Shown in pieces: positions 33,518 through 45,614 of a stretch of 64,000 bases of DNA. Source of the DNA: Stromatinia cepivora (Eukaryota > Ascomycota > Leotiomycetes > Helotiales > Sclerotiniaceae); assembly GCA_014898415.1 (NCBI GenBank), contig RCTD01000032.1:558001-622000 (forward strand). Reading direction: 5' to 3'. Position 1 is the stretch's first letter, and each line of letters opens with the position of its first letter. The translations under genes and the position numbers were made by a program. Under the pieces are notes generated by a model, which was not told the origin of the DNA, did not search any database, and saw only the letters and a program-made list of their open reading frames with translations.

Positions 33518-34303
33518 TCATTTGCTAAAGGAAACCTTATTAATGATTTCCTTTATCAAATTATAATCTTCCTTTATTATATCATCAATATCGGAGTCTG
33601 ATTCAGAAATATTGTTAGCAGGGTGTATTTGGTTTTTTTTGTTGAAATGGACCTTTTTCGGATTCGATGATCCTTTTCTTTTTTGATAATAAAAATAATT
33701 GTAAAGTAGTTTGCTGGTTCGTACTAAATATGGATAGTCTTGTATATAATGATCTTCCCTTTGATATAGATCGCAAATATTATTTGGAGTTTCGAAATTT
33801 GATTTTTGGTGTCGAGAAATATATCTAGATCTTTTCATAATTTGTATTAGCTTTGATCCATCCTTAAAACGAAGTTCTTTAATCTGTAAATACTTGATCT
33901 TATTATCGATACTAAAGCTGATTTGGATATCCAATATATTTATTATTCTTTGATAATCGATTGGAAGACTATATATTAAAACCAAGAATAAAACAGTATT
34001 TTGATATACTAATTGATAGCTTTCGTTTATAGCTTCTAGTTTCCTTTTATACTCTTTCAGTTTATCCCAAGCTTCGATAATAGTTATATCGGGATAAATA
34101 TTGAATTGGAATTTGAAGTTCTGGATCATCATCATATACATATTGGCTATAATTACATTAACTCTAGTATATTTTGATTTAAAGTATCTCCAAAGTATAT
34201 ATATTATTGAATATTTGTTGATAAGGGTTTTATTGTTATTATTGAATGTTGTACAAATATATGATAATGTATTCGCTTCGTTCTTTAAATATTCCGATTT
34301 CAA
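33518..34303 (-). pseudogene. Copia Gag remnant with degenerate zinc knuckle, copy 1
   Basis: An open stretch of 261 residues resembling Copia Gag (capsid-like helices around YLQIKELRFKDGSKL). The zinc knuckle reads C-x2-Y-x4-H-x4-Y: two of three cysteines are Tyr, which a single G to A change (TGT or TGC to TAT or TAC) produces. It is the longest frame in the AT-rich half. Copy 2 (about 55470-56279) carries the same two Tyr. Confidence 0.85.
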
Positions 34304-35071
34304 CTCGATATTGTAATATATACAATTATTGATCTTATAAGCAAATACTATATTGGGTTTTGCAATCTATATATATTTGTTTAATATTTGATCAATTATA
34401 TAAAACCATTTTTTCCTTTTTAATTGTATCTTCATTTATCTAAACCATCGTTTATAATTATTTTGATCGAACTTCGAAGGATTATTTGATTCCGATATTG
34501 TAAAGGTTTCTTGCTGTTTAATAAATATCGAAGATAATCTTCAGATTTTTAAGATAATCTTAAAAAAAGGATATACAATAAATAAATTCAAAATAATAAA
34601 GAAATATAAAAATAAAACAATAAAAGAATTCATAAAATCATATTATAATATATTTTCTTGTAGCTATACGAATTTGTTTTTCGCCTTTACTATAATTCTG
34701 TATCGGCACTATACAGACTGCTTTCCGCTTTGGCCTATAATATTGTGAATTATAAGCTGTATTGTTGTATTTCAATTCTACTTCGATAACATTGTATAAA
34801 AACTCTGATTTTCATTTTATTCCACCCCTATTAGCTATACTAATCCTTTCTCGATTTGCTTTGCTTTCTAATCACTACTATACAACCGGATCTTATAACC
34901 TATTAACTTTTGGTATAGGAAATAATAGTATTATTGATTATATAGATTGAACTAAGGATCTATAATTCTAATAGGAATAGAATTGAGATTATCCCCAAAT
35001 ATGGTCTGTGCACCATTGTGGTCTTGTGACCTCAATTCTAATCCTATGATGGCCTCATTTCCAACATAATT

Positions 35072-36748
35072 TTATATTTTTTTATTAATAAAATAAAATA
35101 AAGATTATATATTTTATAGAACATAAATTAGATCGAATATAAGAAATTATTCAGCGAAAACAATTATATAAAACAATAATATTCTTAATATTTTAAAAAT
35201 AAGATTTCAAGAATATATTATAAAATAAAGAAAATTTAATCAATATATTAACAAAAATTATATCAAAACTATATGATTTCGTTTACCAATATTACTTTCC
35301 GAAATACCTTCAAAGGATTATAGAAATAGATATCGAAAAGTTCCTCAAAAATAAATTAATCCTTAATAATAATCAAATCAAAAAAAAACTTCCAATTTGA
35401 TTTTGGAATAAATTATTTACTTTTTTATTATAATATATAAATAAACTTCCACTATATTATGTATAAAATTATAAAATTAAATTGATACTCAAAAAAGAAT
35501 CATTATATTTCAAGAATTATTTTTTATCTTTTTTAAAATTAAAGATAATTTATAAATTAATAATTATCTATTCAAAATATTTATTCAAAAATCTCGATTA
35601 TATAATATTACTTACTTCTTTACTCTTTATTATCAAATTAAATAAAAGAGTCCGGATTTATTAAGATTATTATAGATTAAATAATATTATTAAGAATTAA
35701 TATTTGTTACTAATAATTAGGAAAATTTTGAATACTTTTTGGAATACAAAAATATACTTCAAATTAAATATCATTATAATTTTCAATAAACTTTATATTA
35801 TTGAAAATAATAAATGAAAGATTGTTTTCATTATTTAATTTGGATTATTCGAATCTTTGATTATACTTTTCGGTTTTTGTAATATTGTTATTTTATTTTA
35901 ATACTATATTAATTATATATTATTTGATAAATTTAATAAATACTATATTATATATTTCAATAATATATTAATATATTTTGTAAACAAAGATCAATATCAA
36001 AAGTATATTTATAGAATAATCCAGAAATTATAGAATATAGATTTATAAATAAATATTAATAAATATAAATTTAAAATGATTTCGATGAAATATTTAAATT
36101 TAATAATTATAATAAATAGTATAAAAATGAATCAGAATAAAATTGAAAATAATATTTCTTGGATATAATTATTATCAATTAGGGATTTATAAAGATTTTT
36201 TAGTTTTATAAACTTTTATTAATGATTTATAAAGAATTTCTTTAACATTTATTATTCGTTGAATAATTTATTATAAAACTTTATAATAATAAAAAAAGAA
36301 ATATATAATTATATTCGAAAAATTCAAAGAAACTTTTATAATTACTTTAGTATTAGTATATTTTGATTATAATAAGAAAACTATTCTGAAAATAAATATT
36401 TTAGATTAAATTTTGAAAAAATCCTTTTTTAATATAATAATAATAATATACTTTTCTTCAAAGTATTCTATAATTGAATATAATTACAAAATTTATAATA
36501 AAGAATTATTAATTATAATCAAATCAATAAAAAAATGATAATTAGAATTATAAGGGTTGTAATAAGAATTCGAAATCCTTATAGATTACAAAAATCTAAA
36601 GTATTTTATAATAATAAAGATTTTAAATCAATATCAAATAAAATAATTAGAATTTTTATTTCAATATAATTTTCGAATCGTTTATCAATCAAGATCTAAA
36701 GCAATTCGTTTAAATAATTTGAATTGTTATTATAAGAATTAATTAGAT
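35072..36748. other. AT-rich DNA between two retrotransposons
   Basis: No gene, and no clear match to the other families in the window. If the element at 36754 inserted into the element seen at 61437-64000, this should be the other half of that target, but the similarity I could see was too weak to say so. Confidence 0.45.
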
Positions 36749-37507
36749 ATATTTGTCACGGAAAGCCTTACGATCCCCTGTATCCTACAAAGGATCAAGG
36801 GAATGCTTTCCAATCAGAATGAAGGATCTTTTAGCTTTTACTAATCTTTTTGATTGATAAAATGATCCTAATATACTAATAAACAAAGGTCTAGCCTAAT
36901 TGAGGTATATATCGATTAGATAATCATTTATTTATTCTATATATATAGTTTTCGATTTATATAATTAAGGGCAAGTTATTCAATTCTATTTATTCTATCA
37001 ATTATATATATTATTTATTCTCTGATCCCTGAAAATGCTTTGTAATTATATTATCTTGTAATAATTATAAGTTCGATAACCCTTAATTTATATAACCTTT
37101 TATTCGATGATTATTGAATATTCAAAGGATCATTCTTTAAATATTATTATTACTTTATTTATAGTTCAATATTCATATTAATTCAATTATTTTTATTCAA
37201 AATAATAAAAAATCAAAATGATCTTCTTTTTATAATCTGTATTCAATGATTGAAATAGTATTTATATTTGAAAAATAAGTATCAAGTTCAAGGAATCTAG
37301 GATTTAATTAATTTAGAGAACGATTTGTTTGTTTTTATATTAATTATATTTATTTCAAGTTTTGATTTAATGGATGAGTTTATTTATATTTAGATCGATT
37401 GGTTTTCAATTAAATCATTCGTTTTATCTTTTGTTATTGATCTTTAAGTCAAATATGATTAAGAAAAGCAAATTTAATATCAAAAGGAATTCTCGGAATA
37501 TTTTATA

Positions 37508-37732
37508 ATGATTCAATTCAAAAAAGATGTTAATAGAGATACAAAAATAAAAGATTCTGATGGTAATATATTAGGATCTATTTTTAGTAGATTTATTGTT
37601 TTATTTTCAATTATTTTTCAAGAAATCTTTTTTGAGTTTATTTTTTTTAATTGGAGTATCAATATCGATAATAAAAATATATATAGAATTATAAAGCATT
37701 TTATGATATCTATAAATGAATTGAATCGTTAA
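37508..37732 (+). pseudogene. Open frame in the 5' internal region of Copia B copy II
   Basis: Seventy-four residues (FKKDVNRDTKIKDSDGNILG...) just after the 5' LTR, where gag should begin. The same DNA occurs inverted in copy I at about 46080-46290, so it belongs to the element. No Gag motif is recognisable. Confidence 0.35.
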
Positions 37733-40299
37733 TTGATTAAATATATTTTATAAAGCTATTTATTTTCAATTAGAATATTATAATTCTTCTATTCAAAACG
37801 ATTATCAATATATTTAAAAGGAAGCTTATATTTATAATAATTATTATCAAGTTTGTAATACTATAAGAATATCGATCTATTTTAATGTAAGTTTTGTTTG
37901 ATAGAATCGATTTTATCAAATAGTATAGGGATTGGATTATAATTTATATCAAAAATTTTATATATAAGATTATTAAGATATAGAATGAAATTGTTATCAA
38001 TATTTTTCTACAAATTATTGATATCAGAATGTTTTCAATTTGGATAAATACTATGATTATATAGATTAAAATGAACAATCAGTTCGGATTATTCAATCTT
38101 ATCACGGGATAGTATGATTACAGAGCACTTTCAGGGATCGGGGAATAGGTGGTACATGTGATTGGTAGAGTAAAAGAATTGAATAACTTGCCCTTGATTA
38201 TAAAAACTGTATATATAAAACAAATGAATGATTATTTAGTTGATATATATTTTAATTAAACTAGATTTTTGTTTATTAGTATATCAGAATCATTTTATCA
38301 ATTGGTAGATTGGTAAAAATTAGAAAATCCTTTATTTCGATTGGAAAGTATACGTTTTGATTCTTTATAAGATATAAGGGATTATAAAGCTTTCTATAAT
38401 ATACCCCCCAAATCGAAAGGCGATCTGAAACAAATGGAAAGGTATAAAAAATGGCAATTTATATAATTCGTAAATGAATATACAAGGCAATTATAGGCAA
38501 ATGTTAATAAAGGAATAATATAATGTATAAATCTGAAATGATTCTGGTATTCTTAAAATAGAGAAGAATTTGATTATATATAAATCACAAATTTCTTTTG
38601 ATCTTTGGTTTGTTATCTATAATATTCTTCGAAATCAAGATTTTAAATAATAAAAAGAAAGTTTTTTATTGAAAGAATATAAATGAATAATCGATTTTGT
38701 AATGTAACAATTGAAAATACTTGTAGTTGTTAAACTATAATGCGTTGATCGCAATAGCGAAGTAAAATGAATGAATTTTTTAAAAATATATGGATTCTTT
38801 TTTTATATTTTCGTTTTTGTTTTAATCAAGTTTTTATTGATCATTATTATATTTAAGATTTCGGGGTTTAAAAAGGCTAAACAAATGAATCTCAGTTGTA
38901 TTAAGCAAACGGTGATTAAGAAGAAAGCTTTGAAAGAATCGAATACAAGAGAAGATCCTAATATTCTTTTGAAGGATTAATAAATTGAATAGAGAGAATT
39001 AATGAATCTAGTATAAATAACGAATCAAAATATCGATCTTTGAGAATATAGTTTAACTAAATCTGTTCTTAAAATGATATATAATCATCTATTTCAGAAA
39101 CTATTTCCCTTTATCGAAGGAATTACTGTTTGTTGTAATCAATTGTTTATTATAAATTCAAATAGTAATTTGGAGGTAGATTTCATTCTTGAATTTTGTT
39201 GTATAATTGAAAGGTTTTATTAATCCTTTGATTGTAATTGTTAAAGTAAAGATTGTTCGATAAAAAAAAGAAAAAAGGAAGGGTTTCTTCATTTGATAAT
39301 AATAATCTATTTGATCCTTCGATATTAGGTTTTTTGGATAATAAATTAAATAAAAAAGAAAAAAAAAATTATCGAAAATTGTTGGTTTTTTAATCAAAAC
39401 AAAAGATAAAAGGAATTGTAGGGAAAAGAACGATTATTTATATATTCGATATATAAAATCGTTGATTATTGAAAGATATAATTTCTATAGTGAATATTTT
39501 GTTGATTCTTTCAAATTGAATAATTGTCGGTATTGGAATTATGGTATTCATTTGTATACTCCCTTATCAATTTTCCTTTATCCTTTAGTAAATTATTATA
39601 TCATCGTTTATCAATAAAATTCGAAAGTAAGTTCTTTGTTCATCTTCTATTTTCATAATATACTGATTGTTGGTTGGTTATTATAGAAGATTGTTATAAA
39701 CTTTTTTATTATTAAATCGATCTTTTTTAAGAAATATAGGATTACCATAATTTCTTTTGATGTATGCTCAACTTCGAAAAGCTCTATTTCGATAATCGAG
39801 GTGATTATAGTATCTTACTTGAATGCTTTTTATACAATTAAGCCATCGAAAAGGGATATAATATACCTTTAAGATGATCGATGAATATCTGGATCATCTG
39901 TAAAAGAAATATCTGAGAAAACAAAAAGTTGTAGTATTTGATCACCACTATATTGAATTACAAGATACCTTATATTCTATAGATATTGTAAACAATGATC
40001 AACAGTTTTTATATAATCGCTTGATGGGTTAATTAAATAATGGTTTAATTGTAAAACAATAAATGATATATCCGCTTTTATAGTAATTATAGTATATAAT
40101 ATTGAGTTCATTTTTTCTTGATATATTTTTATAATATATATAGAAACTTGACCCTGATTTTTCTGAAATATTATTACTGGAAATAGTATATTTGCTATCC
40201 TGTTTGTTGTTTTAACATTCTTAATAATCTTTTCAATATATATATCATAGATTAATTATAATTTTTTTTTGAATCGATTATAGAATATATATATATTTA

Positions 40300-40760
40300 A
40301 AAACTATTTAATATTTTCCAGATCTTATAGTTTATATATAGCTTTGATTTCTTCGATGATCTTTGTAATAGTTGATTTGTTTTTCTTATGATAAATAATT
40401 TGAATATTGTTTACAAAGAAAAGAATCATAATAGTATATTTTAGATTAATATATAAATACAATTTCTTTTTGTATTATATCAATCCTAATTTTTCGAATA
40501 TCCGAATGAAATCCCTAAATTATATAACTGAAGAATCTTGTAGATTATATAAAGCTTAATCGATTATAACATTTTTGTTTAGGATTTTGTATTTATTAAA
40601 TAGATAATATATAATTGAAATATTGAAAAGATTATATAAAATATTGATAAAGGTATTGATTATATTGTATTGCTTTATTTCAAGATTGTATTTAGTAATA
40701 ATTGCTATTATGATTCGGAATGATTAGTTTATTAATATAATAATATAAATAATCTTAATA
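40300..40760 (-). pseudogene. Copia reverse transcriptase remnant, element B copy I
   Basis: The sense strand reads F-V-N-N-I at 40403-40417, followed by QIIYHKKNKSTITKIIEEIK, the usual context after the Copia FVDDI/YVDDI active site. Both catalytic Asp are Asn. Frames are broken on either side. Confidence 0.75.
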
Positions 40761-41473
40761 GTACTTTTAATTTGGAGATTTCTTTATATTATTAAATATA
40801 AGCGGTAATGAATAATTAAATCTTAATAATTATATTTATATATAAACATTCATTGAAAAAGAATCGATTTTGTAGATTCCGATCCAGAATCGATTTCATA
40901 TCAGGTTTTCCTAATCTTAAAGTTATTAATCTCAAGATTATAATTCTATTTGAATCAATATTCTATTTGATGATCTTTTAATTGATAATAAAAACAAAGT
41001 AATTTTGAAATTGTAAATGTATGAATTCGAGGAAGTAATGTTATTTGTAATCCTTTGATCGTAGATTAAATGAAAGGCAATAATAATTTTGTTTTAATTC
41101 CAATAATGATTATATTATAAATTATTACAAATTGAGAATATTTCTTTATATTTTTTATTTTTTATTGATTAGATCAGAATGTAGAATAAAAGTTGTTTAA
41201 ATAGAATAATTCTATTGAATCTATCTTTTGAAATATAATAATTCTTATATAGGATTCAGTATTGAGATTGTTCCCTTGATAGTATTATTGTATATATAAT
41301 TGTCTTTATATATATATTGGTTGCTTTAGGATACGAAAATCAAATAATTCCTGAAAGAAAGATAATTCTAAATGATAATTATATAATTGAAACTCAAATA
41401 GATTGATTTGAGCCCTGAATATTTCAATCCTTATAATACAAATTCTTTTAAGCATTTATTTGAGATTATAAAT

Positions 41474-41965
41474 CTACAAATCCTTTATAAATCGATCAAA
41501 TGAATATATAAAATATAATAATCTTTGTAATAATTGGATTTTCTTTATAGAATATTCTAATTGATTATTCCAGTATATATATCCCCTTTCGGAATATTGA
41601 AATTGATCGATTAGAGTAATCTTTAAATTACTTTTGTATATATTGCAAAGAATTTTGGGAGTATAATCAATAAGTTTATATTTTATATTTTTTATATTAA
41701 TATATTCGATAAAACTAGGATCTGTATTATTGTTATAGATATCTTTTTGAATAATATTAATATCTTTATTTATAAAATATAATTGTTTTTTAATAAAAGA
41801 ATCAGTTTCTTTAGTTTCTTTAATAAAAGGATTGATTGATATTTGTATATCTTTATTGTATATTTTATCTTTATTATTTGAAGAATTAGATGGATTGGAT
41901 AATCCTAAATCGATTTCTTTATTTCTATTATCATTCTTCAGATTTGTATTTATCCCTGAGATCAA
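41474..41965 (-). pseudogene. Linker region between integrase and reverse transcriptase, Copia B copy I
   Basis: An open stretch of 163 residues, Asn/Lys/Ile-rich, that also occurs in copy II (about 49150-49400 and 51430-51720, split by the TRIM) and in the third copy (about 63470-63960). Position and low conservation fit the variable integrase C-terminal/linker part of Copia Pol. Confidence 0.5.
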
Positions 41966-43380
41966 TTCGTTTGTAGATAATAGATCTGAAGTATATTTGA
42001 TAAATAAATTAAAGGCTTTTCGATTTATGAAAATAGATAGATAAATAAAGTCTTTATGATTATCTTTGTTTTGAATAATTATTTTGTTTATTTCGATATG
42101 ATTTTATAGATCAAAAGCTCTAGTAAGCTGCTTAAGCTTTTTTGTAATATAAATATTGATCATTTGATTAATAAAATCTATATAATAAATGAATTCTTTA
42201 TTGAATATTATATTTCGAATAATAATAATTTTATTGAACTTAGGTATTTATATATAATAGATTAGTATATTTGGGATATAATCTATTAAATACTTAATAT
42301 ATACTTAAGGATTGATTTTATATCATTTCCTATTAATTCCAATTTCTCTATTTTTATTCAAAGGGTAAGCTTGGTATTTATATTTATAGATTCTATTCTA
42401 ATTGGAATAGAGATTGTTAGATATTTTCTTTACAAATAGGGGATTATTTTTGTAAAGATAATTATAGAATTATATATCGAATACTTTATTAAACGATTTG
42501 AAGGATTTAATCTTCAAAGAATTTATATTATATAGATAAATAACAATTTGTATTATTTCTATTTATAATTTATCCAATAAACTTATTGTAATCTATATTT
42601 TTATCTGTTTTGTGATTATTTCTTGTTTTGTATATTCTGATCCTTTATTGGATTCATATATATAAAATAGGGATAATTCGAATTAGATGCTTTCTTATTT
42701 GATTCATTTCTTAAATAATATTGCTTTTATGATTTCAATGATAGATATATTATTATTCTATTTGATTATTATGATTGCTAGATTGTATTTATAATGAATC
42801 TAGATTATAAAGCTTTGAATAATTGCAAATACTTCGTTATATGTTTTGTAATAAATTGAATATGAAAAGATCTTATTATAATATATTTCTTTAATTAATA
42901 AAAGCTATAATATATTATTATATTCTTTATCGAAATCAAAAAAATCCTATTAGATTTTGTAGAAGGGCTGAAATAGTTGATAATCATTTGAAATATAAGA
43001 AATAATTTGCTTTATATAAATACAAATATAATCAGTGTAATTGGAATGAATGATATTTTTTATTTTGATATTTTGTATTATAAATATTAAATATTCAAGA
43101 GTTTTTTTTTCAAATATCCAAAATATTTATATTATATTTTATTTGTATCTTTTTTTGGGAAAAGTGGATTGCAAAAATAATAAAATACTTTATTTATTTT
43201 TCTATTTATTATTGAATATATTATAAAAGGATTGTTTATAGGAATAAATAAAAGAATATTCAAATAAATAGAAAATGGTTTATATTCTAAGAATACAAGA
43301 TTTTCAATACAAATATATTAAACAATTACTATATTATTTATATAATCTTCTTTACAAAGAATATAATTATATTCTGAAAA

Positions 43381-43719
43381 CTATAAGCCAGCTTTTTTCA
43401 ATCGAACCTTCAAAACGATATTGATATGAAAACCAGGGATAAATATTACATTGTTCAAAATCAGATCATTATTAAAATAATCTTCTCTTTTGATGATCCC
43501 TTTGATAATACGAACTCTGTATCTTAAGATTTGGAAGCTAAAAATACCTATTTCTATAAAATCATTGGAATCGGATAATCGATATCGATGATTATCCAAT
43601 AAAGATATATCATTCATAATATATATAGTATCATAATTATCGAACAAAGTATTATTAAATAAATAATATACTTTTATTATTATAAAATATACCCCTGATT
43701 GATTGTATCGAGTATCCAA
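43381..43719 (-). pseudogene. Copia protease and pre-integrase remnant, element B copy I
   Basis: An open stretch of 112 residues: DTRYNQSG at the site of the D-T/S-G protease motif (Gly changed to Arg), then NDISLLDNHRY and LNNVIFIPGFHINIVLKVRL, matching the Copia pattern LxNVLYVPGxxxNLLS. This is what identifies family B as Copia. Confidence 0.75.
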
Positions 43720-44095
43720 GATAATAATATTGATTGAAAATCCTGAAGGATCAATAGAACTTTTTATTTATTTCCTTTTGATTTAATCAAAATGAAATTG
43801 CTTTTATAAATGCAATTTTATTCGATTTTTAATTACTTATAATTCATTTTCATTGAATACCTTTTTGAATAATAGATTAATTCTTCTAATGAATATTAAT
43901 TTTATAATTTTGCAATTGTAAACAATATAATTATGATTAATTCTATTGTTTTATTTAGATTCAATTCTATAAAGATATTCTTAAATCTTTTTGATCTTTT
44001 AATTGTTTCCAGAATTGATATTCTTTTTATTCTTTTTAGATTTTTTATCATTTTAAAAAAAGGTAAATATAGAATATATTCCTTTTTTTAGCTTT

Positions 44096-45614
44096 TGTCA
44101 CGAGATACACGTGATCGCGTCCGATCGGGCTAGTACGGTACTAAGCTTCGAGCCGATCATATATATAGCTTTGTAGTACTCTCTCTTTAACTCTATAACT
44201 TTTAATTCTAAGGTTGATCTCTAAACGTTTATTAAATTCGTTATATTATTAAAAGTTCTTCTAGATAAGAAATAGAATAACATTTATATATACTTATACA
44301 CATTTCGTTTACTCCTGTTTAAGCACATCATTCCTGCTTTTTTGTCTGTATATAGATCTTCTTGATATTATTCGAAGGTGTTGTCTTTTTTCTTACCTTT
44401 AATTTCTAAGTTATGGATTACAATTCGATAAACCTTACAATTACAGAATTTTGTGGTAAAATGATTTATCAGTAGGATAAAATCTTGTTCCTATACTCCC
44501 TAATTCTCAAACGTACTCCTGTTGTTTATATTCCTTCTTGTCCAAAACCCTCTCTTTTTGATCCTGTTTTCTTTTTTTGATCAAAACATTCCCTTAAATT
44601 ATATAACAATCCTAAATCAATTTATATATGTTTACAATAATCCAAATAAAATTCAAAAAGCTGAAGATAAGTTATTCATTTTCAAACAAGGAATTGATTC
44701 TCTATATATTTATATTGCAAAATTCGAAAGGATCCTTTACAAAGTTAAAGATCAGAATTGATCTAATTTGAATAAGATTTCAATTTTTTGTAATAAATTC
44801 AATACTACTCTTAGAAATTGTTTTTCTTAATAACTTTCTTTTCCCTATTCCTATCCCGATTTTATTCAAATTATATAACAACTAACTATTCGTATAACGA
44901 ATGGATTCCCTGTATTATTCTACTCTAATGAATCTAAAACCCTATATATATTGCAGAATCCATTCCACTTTCAAAACCATAATCCAATGGATGTTAGCAA
45001 TCTTAATGTTATTAATATCTTTAACTCTTTTGATATTCAATTGGATAAGTTTGATTGTATTTTGATTTTATTCTGTGTACGAGTGCCCAAATTTTCTTTT
45101 TTTGAAAAAATTCTTTTGTGTAAGCAAAATAAATGTGTATAATATAGAAGTATTTCCTATTAAATACAAACCTATCTGTTAGATTCATATTAAGGAATTC
45201 AAAATCGATAAGAGTCTATTTTGGTTATTATATTGATTACTGAATCTAAAAGCAATAATGATAAAGATCTAGGAGAGATGATCAATAACCGATATTTTGA
45301 AGATCGTTTGGAGGAAGTATATAGTATAATGGATATATATTTGTTGGTTATAATACAATCCATGTATTAGGTATTTTTATCAAAAGAAAATTAATAATTA
45401 TTTTTGTATTTAAATTATTCATTTAAAGCGAATTCAAGGCGAATTCTTCAAAAGAAAAGGGTAATATCACAAAATATATATAATCACATTTAATCAGGCT
45501 AATACGATATTAAGCTTCAAGCCGATCATATATATAGCTTTATAGCACTCTCTCTTTAGCTCTGTAGCTTTTAATTCTAAGGTTGATCTCTAAACGCTCG
45601 TTGGGTTCGTCACA
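44096..45614 (+). mobile_element. Gag-only Gypsy-like LTR element (TR-GAG type), 1519 bp, TSD GCTTT
   Basis: LTRs are 44096-44245 and 45465-45614 (150 bp, TGTCACGAGATACACG...GGTTCGTCACA). GCTTT at 44091-44095 recurs at 45615-45619. The 1.2-kb interior holds a Gypsy-type Gag remnant on the plus strand and no protease, reverse transcriptase or integrase. The compact size with matched LTRs suggests a non-autonomous gag-only element rather than a random deletion, though an internal deletion cannot be ruled out. It sits inside Copia B copy I and is among the youngest insertions here. Confidence 0.88.
44522..45142 (+). pseudogene. Ty3/Gypsy-type Gag remnant
   Basis: 44630-44761 reads NPNKIQKAEDKLFIFKQGID then SLYIYIAKFERILYKVKDQ, the capsid pattern of fungal Gypsy Gag (A-x-x-K-L-x-x-L-x-Q-G ... 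Y-x-x-x-F-E). Downstream, broken frames continue in the same sense (LNKISIF..., SYPDFIQII) to NPMDVSNLNVI near 44990. Stops arise at Gln and Trp codons, as RIP produces. No zinc knuckle is recognisable. Confidence 0.8.

Larger units (their letters stand above)
29585..35066 (-). mobile_element. Copia-type LTR retrotransposon A, copy 1 (5482 bp, TSD TAATT)
   Basis: LTRs of 166 bp lie at 34901-35066 (5') and 29585-29750 (3'), starting TGTTGGAAATGAGG in the sense direction. TAATT at 29580-29584 recurs at 35067-35071. The polypurine tract AATGGGGGAG abuts the 3' LTR. Order on the minus strand is gag, protease, integrase, reverse transcriptase, RNase H, the Copia (Pseudoviridae-type) order. All parts carry stops, missing cysteines and lost catalytic residues, mainly C to T and G to A changes, so it is dead. 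The second copy (54730-60213) is in the opposite orientation. Confidence 0.93.

Noticed and set aside
28214..37063. LTRs at 28214 and 36754 as the two ends of one element
   Set aside because: The 28214 LTR has its own perfect target duplication on both sides, so it is solo; the DNA between holds an unrelated Copia.
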